A DNA stretch of 14,363 nt from Auxenochlorella pyrenoidosa (lineage: Eukaryota; Chlorophyta; Trebouxiophyceae; Chlorellales; Chlorellaceae): assembly GCA_001430745.1 (NCBI GenBank), contig KQ481983.1:3606427-3620789 (forward strand), written 5' to 3'. The translations under genes were made by a program, and so were the position numbers. Below the pieces are notes generated by a model. It was given only the letters and a program-made list of their open reading frames with translations, was not told where the DNA came from and ran no database searches. Numbering within the stretch: position 1 is the stretch's first letter; each line of letters begins with the position of its first letter. This document shows, piece after piece, positions 1-8,028 of the stretch.

Positions 1-343
1 GTTGTGTGTGTGTGTGTGTGGGGGGGGGGGGGGGCGGCGGCGTGCCGCGCGCTGCGCTGCGGAGGACGCACCCGCGCCGCCTGCCGCCTGGTTCGTGCCG
101 GCGTGCTGCGGCGCCGCAAGGGCCTCTTGGTTGCGCCCACGGGGTGCTTGTCAGTGCCACAAAGCGGCACACGCAAGCTCTCCCCGCGGATTCTGTTCAG
201 CATGCAGCTGTGCTCATGGTGTCGTTTTGTCTTGTGCGCTGTTGAGCGGCGTGAAGCGACCCCCTGCACTCTGCCTGGCGAAGCAAGTCGGGCTGGCAGG
301 GCCAGGGCCGACCAGACGCGCCGCCTGCTGGCCCCCACTGCAG
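1..343 (+). other. 3' part of an intron of the LSm-like gene
   Basis: No Sm1-type coding segment can be read here in any frame, and the stretch ends in a good 3' splice site (CCCCCACTGCAG, ending at 343) directly before the recognisable Sm2 exon. I read it as intron; the upstream exon(s) are outside the window. It starts with a GT repeat and a run of 15 G. The open frames across it are low-complexity, GC-rich and not recognisable. Confidence 0.6.
3..34 (+). repeat. (TG)n followed by a 15-G homopolymer
   Basis: A TG dinucleotide repeat to position 20 runs straight into uninterrupted G (20-34). It lies inside the probable intron of the LSm-like gene, so the transcript would carry (UG)n plus poly-G. 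Such runs are unstable and prone to length error. Confidence 0.9.
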
Positions 344-604
344 GGCACCAAGCGGGAGATGCCGTATGTGTACATCAGGGGCCGCCACGTGCGCTTCATC
401 CACCTGCCGGGCAGTCTGGAGCCGGCGGCGGCGGTGGAGGCGCACCGCAGGCGCGTGGCGGCCGCCGTGAAGGAGCATGAGCGCGCGCAGGCGCAGGCAG
501 CGCAGCGCCCTGGGGCGCGCCTGGCAAAGGGCACGCAGCTGGAGCTGGGGCGGCACCAGGCGCAGCAGCCGCAGCCTGGGCCAGCAAGCATGGATGTGGG
601 CTGA
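344..604 (+). CDS. LSM10-like Sm-fold protein, C-terminal exon (partial)
   Basis: This is the terminal 86 codons of a gene whose 5' exons lie off the left edge. The exon opens in frame right after a CAG acceptor and ends at TGA 602-604. About residues 8-22 read YVYIRGRHVRFIHLP, the Sm2 motif (I-R-G followed by a beta strand ending in LP) that closes Sm/LSm domains. Family knowledge: the GRxVRxxHxP pattern followed by a charged helix is closest to LSM10, the U7 snRNP subunit of histone pre-mRNA 3' processing; SmD1 and SmD3 have IRG.xxRxxxLP instead. After the motif comes a charged Ala/Arg/Gln-rich helix and a low-complexity Gln/Pro tail, both longer than in animal LSM10. Sm-fold membership is well supported. 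LSM10 rather than an SmD paralogue is inference, because the Sm1 half is missing. Confidence 0.6.
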   Translation, partial: GTKREMPYVYIRGRHVRFIHLPGSLEPAAAVEAHRRRVAAAVKEHERAQAQAAQRPGARLAKGTQLELGRHQAQQPQPGPASMDVG

Positions 605-1132
605 CTTGCGCTTGCTCCCGAGCCCGGCACAAGCAGCGACTGCTCATAAACCGGCATCCACCAGACCCGTATCCGTCGGATTTCGCCAATCTGCCCTCGA
701 ACAGCATTTCCAAACTCCCACCCTTGCATGCTCTGTACTCCCCCTTGTACTACCCACCCCTCATCCTGGCCCCACTCTCCTCCACTCCCGTATCCCTGCC
801 TGCCTTGAATGTTCCCAACCGCTCTTGACACTGCAGCGGTATGTAAGCAGTGGGCTCAAGCCGCCTCATCTTCTCAAAACTATAGCTGCGTCAATCAGCG
901 CAGAGTGGTGGTGCCATAGGCAGGTGTGCATGCCAGGTGGAAAAACTTGTTTTGAGGGGTGGGAGGGGTGCTTCTCACTTGCGCATACAACAAAAGCGCC
1001 GCTCGTGCTCAGAAGGGCAGCTGAACAGTCAACAAAAAAGCAGGGTCCTCGTCCAACAAGCCGGGAAGCTTGATGTTCCTGGGACGGGGCAGTGTTGAGG
1101 ACGCGCAGCGTAATGCGTCGGCTCTGGTGTGC
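605..1132. other. Convergent 3' spacer between the LSm-like and Hint genes
   Basis: This holds the 3' UTR of the LSm-like gene, with a TGTAA at 842-846, and on the other strand the 3' UTR of the Hint gene after its stop at 1133. No TTACA (a minus-strand TGTAA) was seen between 860 and 1132. Open frames here have no recognisable protein, and I see no RNA gene. Confidence 0.6.
842..846 (+). terminator. TGTAA polyadenylation signal of the LSm-like gene
   Basis: TGTAA is the usual near-upstream polyadenylation signal in chlorophyte algae (established knowledge). It lies 238 nt after the stop codon of the upstream exon. The match is short, so the call rests on position. Confidence 0.45.
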
Positions 1133-3772
1133 TCACGCCGAGGCCACCAGGGCCCTCACACGCTCTGCCGCGCCCAGCACGCTGAGCCCGGCAGCAGCCA
1201 GGGCCGGGCTGTCGCCCTGGTCGTCCCGGTGCAGCGCCCGCAGCGCGCCGGGCCACACGCGCCAGGCCCAGCGCAGCGGGCCCAGCGCAGCGTGGGCGAC
1301 CTCGGCCGACAGCGCCGAGTGGGTGGCGTAGCTGGAGGCCAGCACGCCGTCCACCACCAGGGTACCCTCCAGAGTGAAGGGCGATACCATGCCGGGGCCG
1401 TACACCCTGTCGATGCGCTCCACGCGGGCCGGGCCAAAACCAGGCTCACGGGCAGAGTCCTCAAAAGCATGGGAGGAGGCCAGCGGCAGGGCCGCCTCGC
1501 TCCACACGTACTGCCCGGGGCGCAGCGCGGATGCGGGGCGCGCGGTGTAGTCGGCCAGGCGGAGGGAGGGGGAGGCTGAGGTGTAGAGCAGGTGGGAGGC
1601 CGACAGGGTCAGGGTGCGGTTGTGGGCATCGGTGAGCTGCGGGGTTGGGCAGCAAGCATGGAGTCGGGGGGCTTGAGGCAGAGGGCGGTGCCAGGGTCAG
1701 GCAGGGGGCCAGGTTGGAAGGTCCGCAGGCATGCAGGCGGCGGCATACTCGGGAGCTGTGTTGCGGCATGTTCTGGAGGGAAGGCGGAGCCTGCAGCCCA
1801 CACCTGCAGGTATGCCGTGCGCAGGGCGAGGCTGCGGTGCGGCATCGCGTACACTTGGCTGCAGCAGGGATGAGGAAAGCAGGGATGGCTGGCAGGGATG
1901 AGTGGCAGTGACAGGGGCTCTGTGGATACTTATCTGGTCAGGGAAGGGAGCAAGCCTGGTCCTGGCAGCCTCATTTACCTCCCCTTGCAGCGTGCACACA
2001 CAGCTGAGCTTGTGACTGATCATTGAACAGCTGCGGGTGCCCTCCTGCTCAGGCAAAGAACATGTCTGAATCTGGCAGCCCTCACCTGTACTTGGCGTGG
2101 CCTGTCTTTGGATCCACTGCCAGCACAGAGTCGCCAAGGCGCAGGGAGGACAGGGGCTGGCGGCCACGGCCGGCCACGACCACTGCAGAGCATGAGGAGT
2201 GCACCAGGCGTGCTCAGATAGAGGCAACGCCGTGAGTACATGTGATGTCACTGTGGTGCCCAGGGAAAATGTAGGTGCAACTGGGTGGTTACAGGCATGG
2301 CATCTGACCAGCGCCACTGGCACATCAGCCGCTCGCCAGCCCTGCTCACCAGTTGCCGAGCGTGGGAAGCAGGATGGGTCGGAGCAAATGTAGTAGTAGG
2401 TGCGGACACGGTTTGCAAAGCGCCCGGTTTGCACATAGTGGGAAAACTTGCAGCTGTTGCACAGGAAGGGAAGCAAAGAGGGCAATAGTGACAGGCGCGG
2501 CGCTGTGCAGGGCGCGCCCTTTGCTGGGCGATGCCTGGGAGGCATGCACGCCCCTCCCCTGTCGACCAAGCATGCCGCCCTCACACCCTGCCCCGCCTCT
2601 CACTTGCAGCCGTCGCAGCAGGGCCCCTTGGTGTCGTCGCTCTGGGTGCTCAGGAAGATGCCCTTCTTGACCACAATGCGGCAGACCGAGCCGCAGTAGA
2701 TGCAGCCCGAGGCCACCCCGCCGCCGCCCGACGGGGAGCCGGTGCCAGGGCCGGGGTTGGGCGAGGGGCCCACAAAGTACAGGTGGCACGCCTGCCCCTG
2801 GTTGGGGCAGGCCACCTGCAGCAGAGTGTGGGGGGTCGCGGTGTGTGGGCACCCCCCCGTCGAGCACGACGCTGAGGCCTCCCACACGCCTTGCCCTCCC
2901 TTAAGATGCCCTCCAGGGACTGTTCTGCCCCCAGCCCCTGCCCCTCACCAGGCCCAGATCCTCAGTGCCGATGCTGCCCGCCAGCTGGACGGCAAACTGG
3001 AGGGGGCTGGCGGGGGTCTGCCTGGTGCAGCTGCCCGCCGTGCTGAAGATCTGTAATGACAGAGGACAGCGCAGGGGTTGATACTAACAATGTAATGATG
3101 GGTAAGAGGCAGTTATGCTAGGATTTCAGAGCGGCACCAGGATGGGCAGGTGAAATGCTCACATTTGCAGGTGCATCTGGCAAGCCTCTGGGCCAGCACA
3201 CTCTGGTGGCAGCCCGGTCGCATCACCCTTTGGCCCGTTACATCAGCCCTCTCTGCATGGCGGCGCCGCACCTTCAGGTTGCCCTGCACCTCTCCCTCGG
3301 AGGTCGGGGTGAGCAGCACAGAGGGCGGGCTGCCTGCACGGGCACCGGCGGCCAGCTGCTTGCAAGCCTCGACGGCAGGCCCGTAGGGCATGCTGCATGG
3401 GAGAGGATACCAGGTAACTTATGTATTTCTGTCTTCTGTCCATGTTTAGGTGGGAGTGTATGACACAGCACAAGTGCGGTGAGCGGTGCAGGGGCGGCGG
3501 AGCTGTGCCAGCAGTTCGCACGGCAGCAGCTGAGCCTTTGAAGCCTACCTGCCGGCGTAGGCAGTATACAGCTGGGGCACAGGGGTGCCCTTGGGAAATG
3601 CAAACGAGAAGTTGGCGACCAGCTTTCCGGCGTTGGCGATGCAGGGCGCTTTGGGGCTTGAGAAGACCTCGAAGCTGATGCCGATGTCCTGCGCCGCTGC
3701 CGGCGGGAGCGCGGCAGGGACGCCCAGTGCAAGCAGCACGAGGCAGGCGGCGCGGAGCGGATCGCGTTGCAT
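1133..3772 (-). CDS. Secreted Hedgehog/intein (Hint, Hog) domain protein
   Basis: Eight exons join in frame, all at GT-AG junctions: 3772-3549, 3392-3272, 3050-2949, 2815-2604, 2453-2350, 2182-2086, 1858-1804, 1636-1133 (1419 nt, 472 aa). The ATG is the only in-frame one at the 5' end and starts a signal peptide (hydrophobic LVLLALGV core, cleavage near AAAQ, residue 28). Residues 29-247 are a cysteine-rich extracellular module with CIYCGSVC (187-194), a GGGG linker (179-182) and CCDGCNC (215-221). The Hint domain runs from C248 (CFPRSATVVVAGRGR) through LRLGDSVLAVDPKTGHAKYS and TLTLSASHLLYTS (315-325) to GTLVVDGVLASSYA (396-409); residues 410-472 form a tail. Family knowledge: Hog domains cleave themselves before the first Cys through a thioester. 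There is no C-terminal HN or +1 nucleophile, so splicing as an intein is unlikely. Odd points: Ser317 replaces the usual Thr of TxxH, and LASSYA replaces animal LASCYA. Activity and any adduct are unknown. Confidence 0.88.
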
Positions 3773-5024
3773 CGTCGACAGCGCTTTGGGGCGACGCAAA
3801 GGAGACTCGCTCGGGTTTCGAGCGAAGTAGGTCCCGAGGGGTCGGAAGCGGGTGAACGCTCCTACGTGCAACTCAGCCCCTCGTTCAGGCGATTCCGCAG
3901 CAAGCTGATGCACGGGCAGGCGCCAGCAAGAGCTGGGGAGAGCACGCGCGATGCGCAATTCAGGGGGATGGAAGGGGACCTCCCTGACCACTCGTCCGGC
4001 AGCGTGCGCTGTAGTACCACGGCATTAAGCTGCAGTGCTGGACAGCGATGGCAGTTCCCCCAGGATCTAGTGCATTCTCGTGCGCTGAACTTACTGGAGG
4101 AGCGACCAAGGAGCTGCACAGCCCTCGGCCCGCCGCCATCCCTCGGCGCTGCACCGAATGCCGCGGCGCAGTCGCAGGTGCAGCTGCTGGTGGTGTGCCC
4201 AACACGCTGTAGGCGGTGGTGGGCCTGTCTGCATCTAATGACAAGAAACTGCATAGTTCCAGTAGCACCATCCACAATTGCACACTGTTTGTCTGAGGAC
4301 TGCAATGCAAGCTGCGCCCGAGCCTCTGCCCCGCCAAGCTGCCGTACCAGCTCACTCGCTGCCTTCCAGGGAAGCGCTGTTCAGGGGCTTGTGCCGCGTC
4401 AGGCGGCGGCAGCCCTTTGCTTGGCCCTTCAGGGTCTAGCGCTTGCTGCCCTGCAGGCAGCGCATGTGCAACACAAGCTGCTCAGCAGAGACCAGGGTAT
4501 GCGCTCACAGGCTCAGGTGTGCTGTGAAAGTTGAATGTGCTTACCGGGCTTGAATTTGCAGCTGTCAGGCCAAGCATGCGTTTTTAACCCGTGTTGTTGA
4601 TCCCTCAAACCTCATGCAATCTACCTAAGGTGCCGCGCTGGCGACTGCGCTGAGGTGTGGGACACTGCAGAGGACGGGGGCCGAGGAGCTGCACAGTGGT
4701 GTGATGGGGTGATCCCAGGCCTGCTAACAAGCAACTGACTTGATCAAGCTTCTGGGGTCATACCGTAACGTCTGCATAAGATGCACGAACCACGCTGCCA
4801 TGGCAGCAGCTGCTGCGGCAGCAGCTAGCAGCACCGCCAAGGTGGCGGAGCATGCGCCGCGGCCAGGAGACAGGTGTTCTCCAGCCGAAGCTGTCTCTGC
4901 ACGTAAGCACGGAGGGTTTCCTCCAGGAAACGATGCCTGTTCTGCACGGTATTTTCAGTTGACAAAACGCGGCGCTCCCTCCGGCAGCTTGCAAGGCGGC
5001 CCGGCCGCTGAGCACGGTCTAAAG
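3773..5024. other. Divergent intergenic spacer: 5' regions of the Hint and GH16 genes
   Basis: This 1.25-kb spacer separates two divergent start codons and should hold both promoters and 5' UTRs. No TATA box was recognised. Frames open across it (for example 3767-4534 +) have no recognisable domain. It contains GTTTCCT-CC-AGGAAAC (4916-4931), an inverted repeat with 7-bp arms, and CTTGATCAAG (4739-4748), a 10-bp palindrome. A GCA/GCT repeat follows an ATG at 4800 that is in frame with the GH16 gene and may be its true start. Confidence 0.55.
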
Positions 5025-7011
5025 ATGAAGATCAATTGCAAAACCCGAGGATGGGGCGCCGTGGTCGCTGCAGGCAGTTGCAGCAGCCGGCTGGCGGGAG
5101 CGGCACTCACGCTGCTCCTGGTTGCTTGCCACAGAACTGCGGCTCAGGTGCGTATGCAAAGCATGCAGGTGTCTCACACACCACCAAATGTGTGTTTTCG
5201 GCCCCCCCGAAGGGTTGCCAAGCTGCTGTTTCCATATCTGCCCCATTGCAGGCACCAGCACCGGAGGTCGGTGATGTTGCCGCTGGGCCTGCTGGCAGCC
5301 CCTTGGCGCCTGAGCGCGCCCCAGCCCCAGCGCTTGCCAGTGCAGCTGCTGGGCCTGCAGCCAGCCCAGCACCTGACAATTACAATTACAACATTTCTGA
5401 AGATGCCAGCAGCCCGCCAGCAACACCTGGAGCACCAGCCCTGCCCTGGGAGCTGCTGTTCATTGACGATTTCCAGGGGGACACACTAGACCAAAGCAAG
5501 TGGAACTACGTACTGGGAGACGGCTCCACATACGGCCTGCACGGATTCTCCAACGGCGAGGTGGTGAGTACTCGTATCTTCTGTCTTCTGCTGCCCTGTG
5601 AAAGCACCCCTGTTTTCGATGCAATGAACATGCTCTCGTTGCGTTTGAATGGGCAGATGCTTTCTTGCCCTCTGCTGCCCATCATGTAGCCTATGCAGAC
5701 TAAAATTAACGTGATCTGTCCCTGCTGCTCTGAAGGCCCTCGTTGCCATCCCCTCCTGCCTCTTCCCGCAGCTTGTTGCTTCTCACCACTTGCTTCTCAC
5801 TTGCACGCCCCCCCCCCCCCCCCCCCCCCTCCCAGCAATGGTACACCAGCGACCCGAGCAATGTGCGGGTGGAGGGCGACTGCCTGGTGCTGCAGGCCCA
5901 GCAGGCCGACCCCTCCAACCCTTGGTCCGCCACCTCGGGGCGCGTGTCGACGCTCGACAAGTTCAGCATCTCTCCGTCGGCGCAGTATGGCACCATACGC
6001 ATCGAGGCGCGCATGAAGGTGCCCAGAGGTGCGTGGTCGGCGGTGCCCACCCCGTCCAATCAAGCAAGCCCCGTCCCTTTTTGCCTAGACCTCGTCGGCC
6101 GAACAAGCGTCGTAACCTCCCTGCCTGCTGAGCCGTGGTTCGCCCGGCCTCCAGCCCGCTCCCAACCATTCTCGCTGAAGCGGTCACCTCTGAACTGATC
6201 TTTCCTGCAGGCAGCGCCCTGTGGCCGGCATTTTGGTTGCTGCCGCAAGTGGGCGCATGGATGCAGTCCACATGCCTTGGTTGTGGCGCCTATGGCAACT
6301 GGGCTGCATCCGGCGAGATAGATGTGGCGGAAGCATCCAACGACATGACGTCAGTGCAGGGAACGATCCATTACGGCGGTTTGTACCCGCAGAATGTGCA
6401 GTCCCATGGCTCGGTGTACCTGCCGCCCAACACCAGCCTGGCGGATGACTTCCACGTGTACGCCATCGAGTGGGAGGCCAGCCAGGTGAGAGCATGCGGG
6501 AATGTTCTGGCAGGGAGGCAACAGCCCGTTGCCTTGGTATAAACCGTGTGGTGTGGTCGGTTGAGGAGGCGGCAGCCTGGGCAGATACCTGCACGGGCCT
6601 GAGCGGCTCCTTGACCGTCGGGCTCGCAGGCAGCCGCACCATGCCCACGTGCCTGTCTTCGACCTGCCAGCCGCCACCCGTTGCCGCTCCCCTCTGATGA
6701 GCCCTGCGCGCTGCTTGGCCTCCCATGCCTCGCAGATCCGCTGGTACCTCGACGGCTACAATTACTACACCGCCTACAGCGCCGCCGTGTCGCCGCCGGG
6801 CAGCGGCTGGTACACCACCGCCCAGGGCGCCGGCCCCAACGCGCCCTTCGATCTGCCCTTCTACCTCATCCTGAACCTGGCAGTGGGCGGGCCCCAGACG
6901 GTGTTCACGGGGGGCGCCCCGCTTGGGGCCACGCTCAACCAGCCGCAGCAGCTGTTTGTGGACTGGGTGCGGGTGCACGGCCTGCCCTGGGCGCTGAGCG
7001 CTGGCAAGTAG
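5025..7011 (+). CDS. Secreted GH16 endo-beta-1,3-glucanase (laminarinase type)
   Basis: Five exons join in frame with GT-AG junctions: 5025-5147, 5252-5563, 5836-6028, 6211-6485, 6736-7011 (1179 nt, 392 aa, stop TAG). The first exon (41 aa) is a signal peptide with a GAALTLLLVA core ending near TAAQ. A Pro/Ala linker (42-106) leads to a GH16 jelly-roll domain (about 107-385): WELLFIDDFQGD, NGEVQWYTS at the exon 2/3 join, SALWPAFWLLP, the catalytic GEIDVAE (E245 nucleophile, D247, E250 acid/base), IRWYLDG, PFYLILNLAVGG (342-353) and a closing FVDWVRV. Family knowledge: GEIDxxE without the extra residue of the GH16 xyloglucan and agarase groups points to beta-1,3- or mixed-linked glucan hydrolysis, so a role in wall remodelling or glucan turnover outside the cell is likely. 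The start is uncertain: ATG 4800 is in frame with a GCCATGG context and would add 75 Ala-rich residues, turning the hydrophobic segment into an internal anchor. Confidence 0.93.
5808..5829 (+). repeat. 22-nt poly-C tract at the intron 2 acceptor of the GH16 gene
   Basis: This is an uninterrupted run of 22 C followed by TCCCAG and then exon 3 at 5836. It serves as the polypyrimidine tract of the 3' splice site. The length may be imprecise because homopolymers are hard to sequence. Confidence 0.9.
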
Positions 7012-7188
7012 AATTGTAGCATCAGTGGCGGCATGAACGCAATGAAGGATGGCCTCTGCATCCCTCAACTCATGGCCTGTTTAAACAATTGAATCCATTG
7101 AGGAGGAGTTTCTCGAACCCTCCTGGTAATTCTCATCTACCTCATTATGCCTCCAATATCTGCCCTCCCTCTCAGCATTCCTTCAGGC

Positions 7189-7193
7189 TGTAA
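7189..7193 (+). terminator. TGTAA polyadenylation signal of the GH16 gene
   Basis: A chlorophyte-type TGTAA lies 177 nt after the TAG stop, in a relatively AT-rich stretch that fits a 3' UTR. Confidence 0.5.
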
Positions 7194-8000
7194 GATTGCC
7201 CCTGTGTAGGGCCGACAGGGTGCAAGGGGAGGGACGACGCTCCTATGGTGCCGATAAGCTCGTGCGCCGCACGACTCAGCTTCCAGTGTTGGGGTGTGCA
7301 GCTCTGCTGTCGGTGGCTGCACACCCACAGGTGACTGCGAGAGCTGCAGAAGCATGCAGCAGAACGGTGCTGGCCACTGGCCGCCGCGCCCCCCATCATC
7401 ACCGCGCCACTTATACAGCGAACATGCACGGGCAGTTGCAAAAAGTGGCCTCGACGGGGCGTTGGGTCTCTGACGCCATCTGCAGGGTGGCCAGCACTTG
7501 CTGATGGCACCAGGTGCTTCCCACCACGCCCCATTCCTGGCAATGCTCCCATCCTCCGCATGCTGTTCAGTACCCAATATCTCTTGCAGGCCTTGGAGGC
7601 ACACACAAGGGCTTCCGCATAGGCTGCTAGGCGGCAGCAAGGAGTACTGGCCCCCCACCGGGGCCAGCTTGTGCTGCTGCCGGCCTTGTTCTGCCGCTGC
7701 AGCTCCTGCTCCCGAAACGAGCTGCCGGGTGCAAATTGGGCATCGACCTCTGGAAATGGTGCTTTGCAGGCTCCGGCGGGCCCTCTCGCACTGCGTCCCT
7801 TGAGCAGCGCAAGGGGAGGTCTGTGCTGCCCTCCTCAGACGGCTCGCTGTCGCCTCAGGGTGTGCATCTAACACAACAGAATTATTTGCCGCGCATGATG
7901 GGTCTTGGCAGGACGCAGCGAGCCCGTTTTGGCGGCCCAGGAGCAAATGGGCAAAGCATGCAGCACGCCGCAACTTGGGCCCCACTCACGCCCTGGTCCC

Positions 8001-8028
8001 TCCTTTCGCAGCCGGTGTGTCTGGCAAG
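8001..8028 (+). promoter_or_regulatory. RPS24: Probable end of a 5' UTR intron and start context of eS24
   Basis: A pyrimidine-rich TCCTTTCGCAG ends at 8011 and would leave a 17-nt leader before the ATG. The start context CAAGATGGCG has A at -3 and G at +4, a strong eukaryotic initiation context. The matching donor was not identified. Confidence 0.4.

Larger units (their letters stand above)
7012..8028 (+). other. Spacer: GH16 3' UTR and eS24 promoter / 5' UTR
   Basis: The GH16 3' UTR probably ends soon after the TGTAA at 7189-7193. The rest should hold the eS24 promoter and 5' leader. A good acceptor (CCTTTCGCAG, ending at 8011) lies 17 nt before the eS24 ATG, which suggests a 5' UTR intron; other acceptor-like sites are near 7589 and 7769. 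The frame on the opposite strand (7985-7137) matches nothing I know. Confidence 0.5.

Noticed and set aside
1697..2584. Minus-strand open frame of 295 codons as a separate gene
   Set aside because: Its only meaningful segment (CKFSHYVQTGRF to CFPRSAT) is exon 5 of the Hint gene; the remainder crosses introns and the other exons in the wrong frame.
1304..3029. Protein-splicing intein instead of a Hog domain
   Set aside because: There is no C-terminal His-Asn and no following Cys/Ser/Thr extein; the domain order (signal peptide, Cys-rich module, C-terminal Hint) is that of Hog proteins.
3767..4534. Plus-strand open frame of 255 codons in the divergent spacer
   Set aside because: No recognisable domain and low sequence complexity; it overlaps the first exon of the Hint gene in antisense.
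6690..6735. CTGATGAG in GH16 intron 4 as a snoRNA box C
   Set aside because: No partner box D at a suitable distance before the intron end, and the first base does not fit the consensus.
6184..7068. Minus-strand open frame of 294 codons antisense to GH16
   Set aside because: It is a shadow of GC-rich coding sequence on the other strand with no domain.
7137..7985. Minus-strand open frame of 282 codons between GH16 and eS24
   Set aside because: No family resemblance, a composition like random GC-rich DNA, and it covers the expected 3' UTR and promoter regions.
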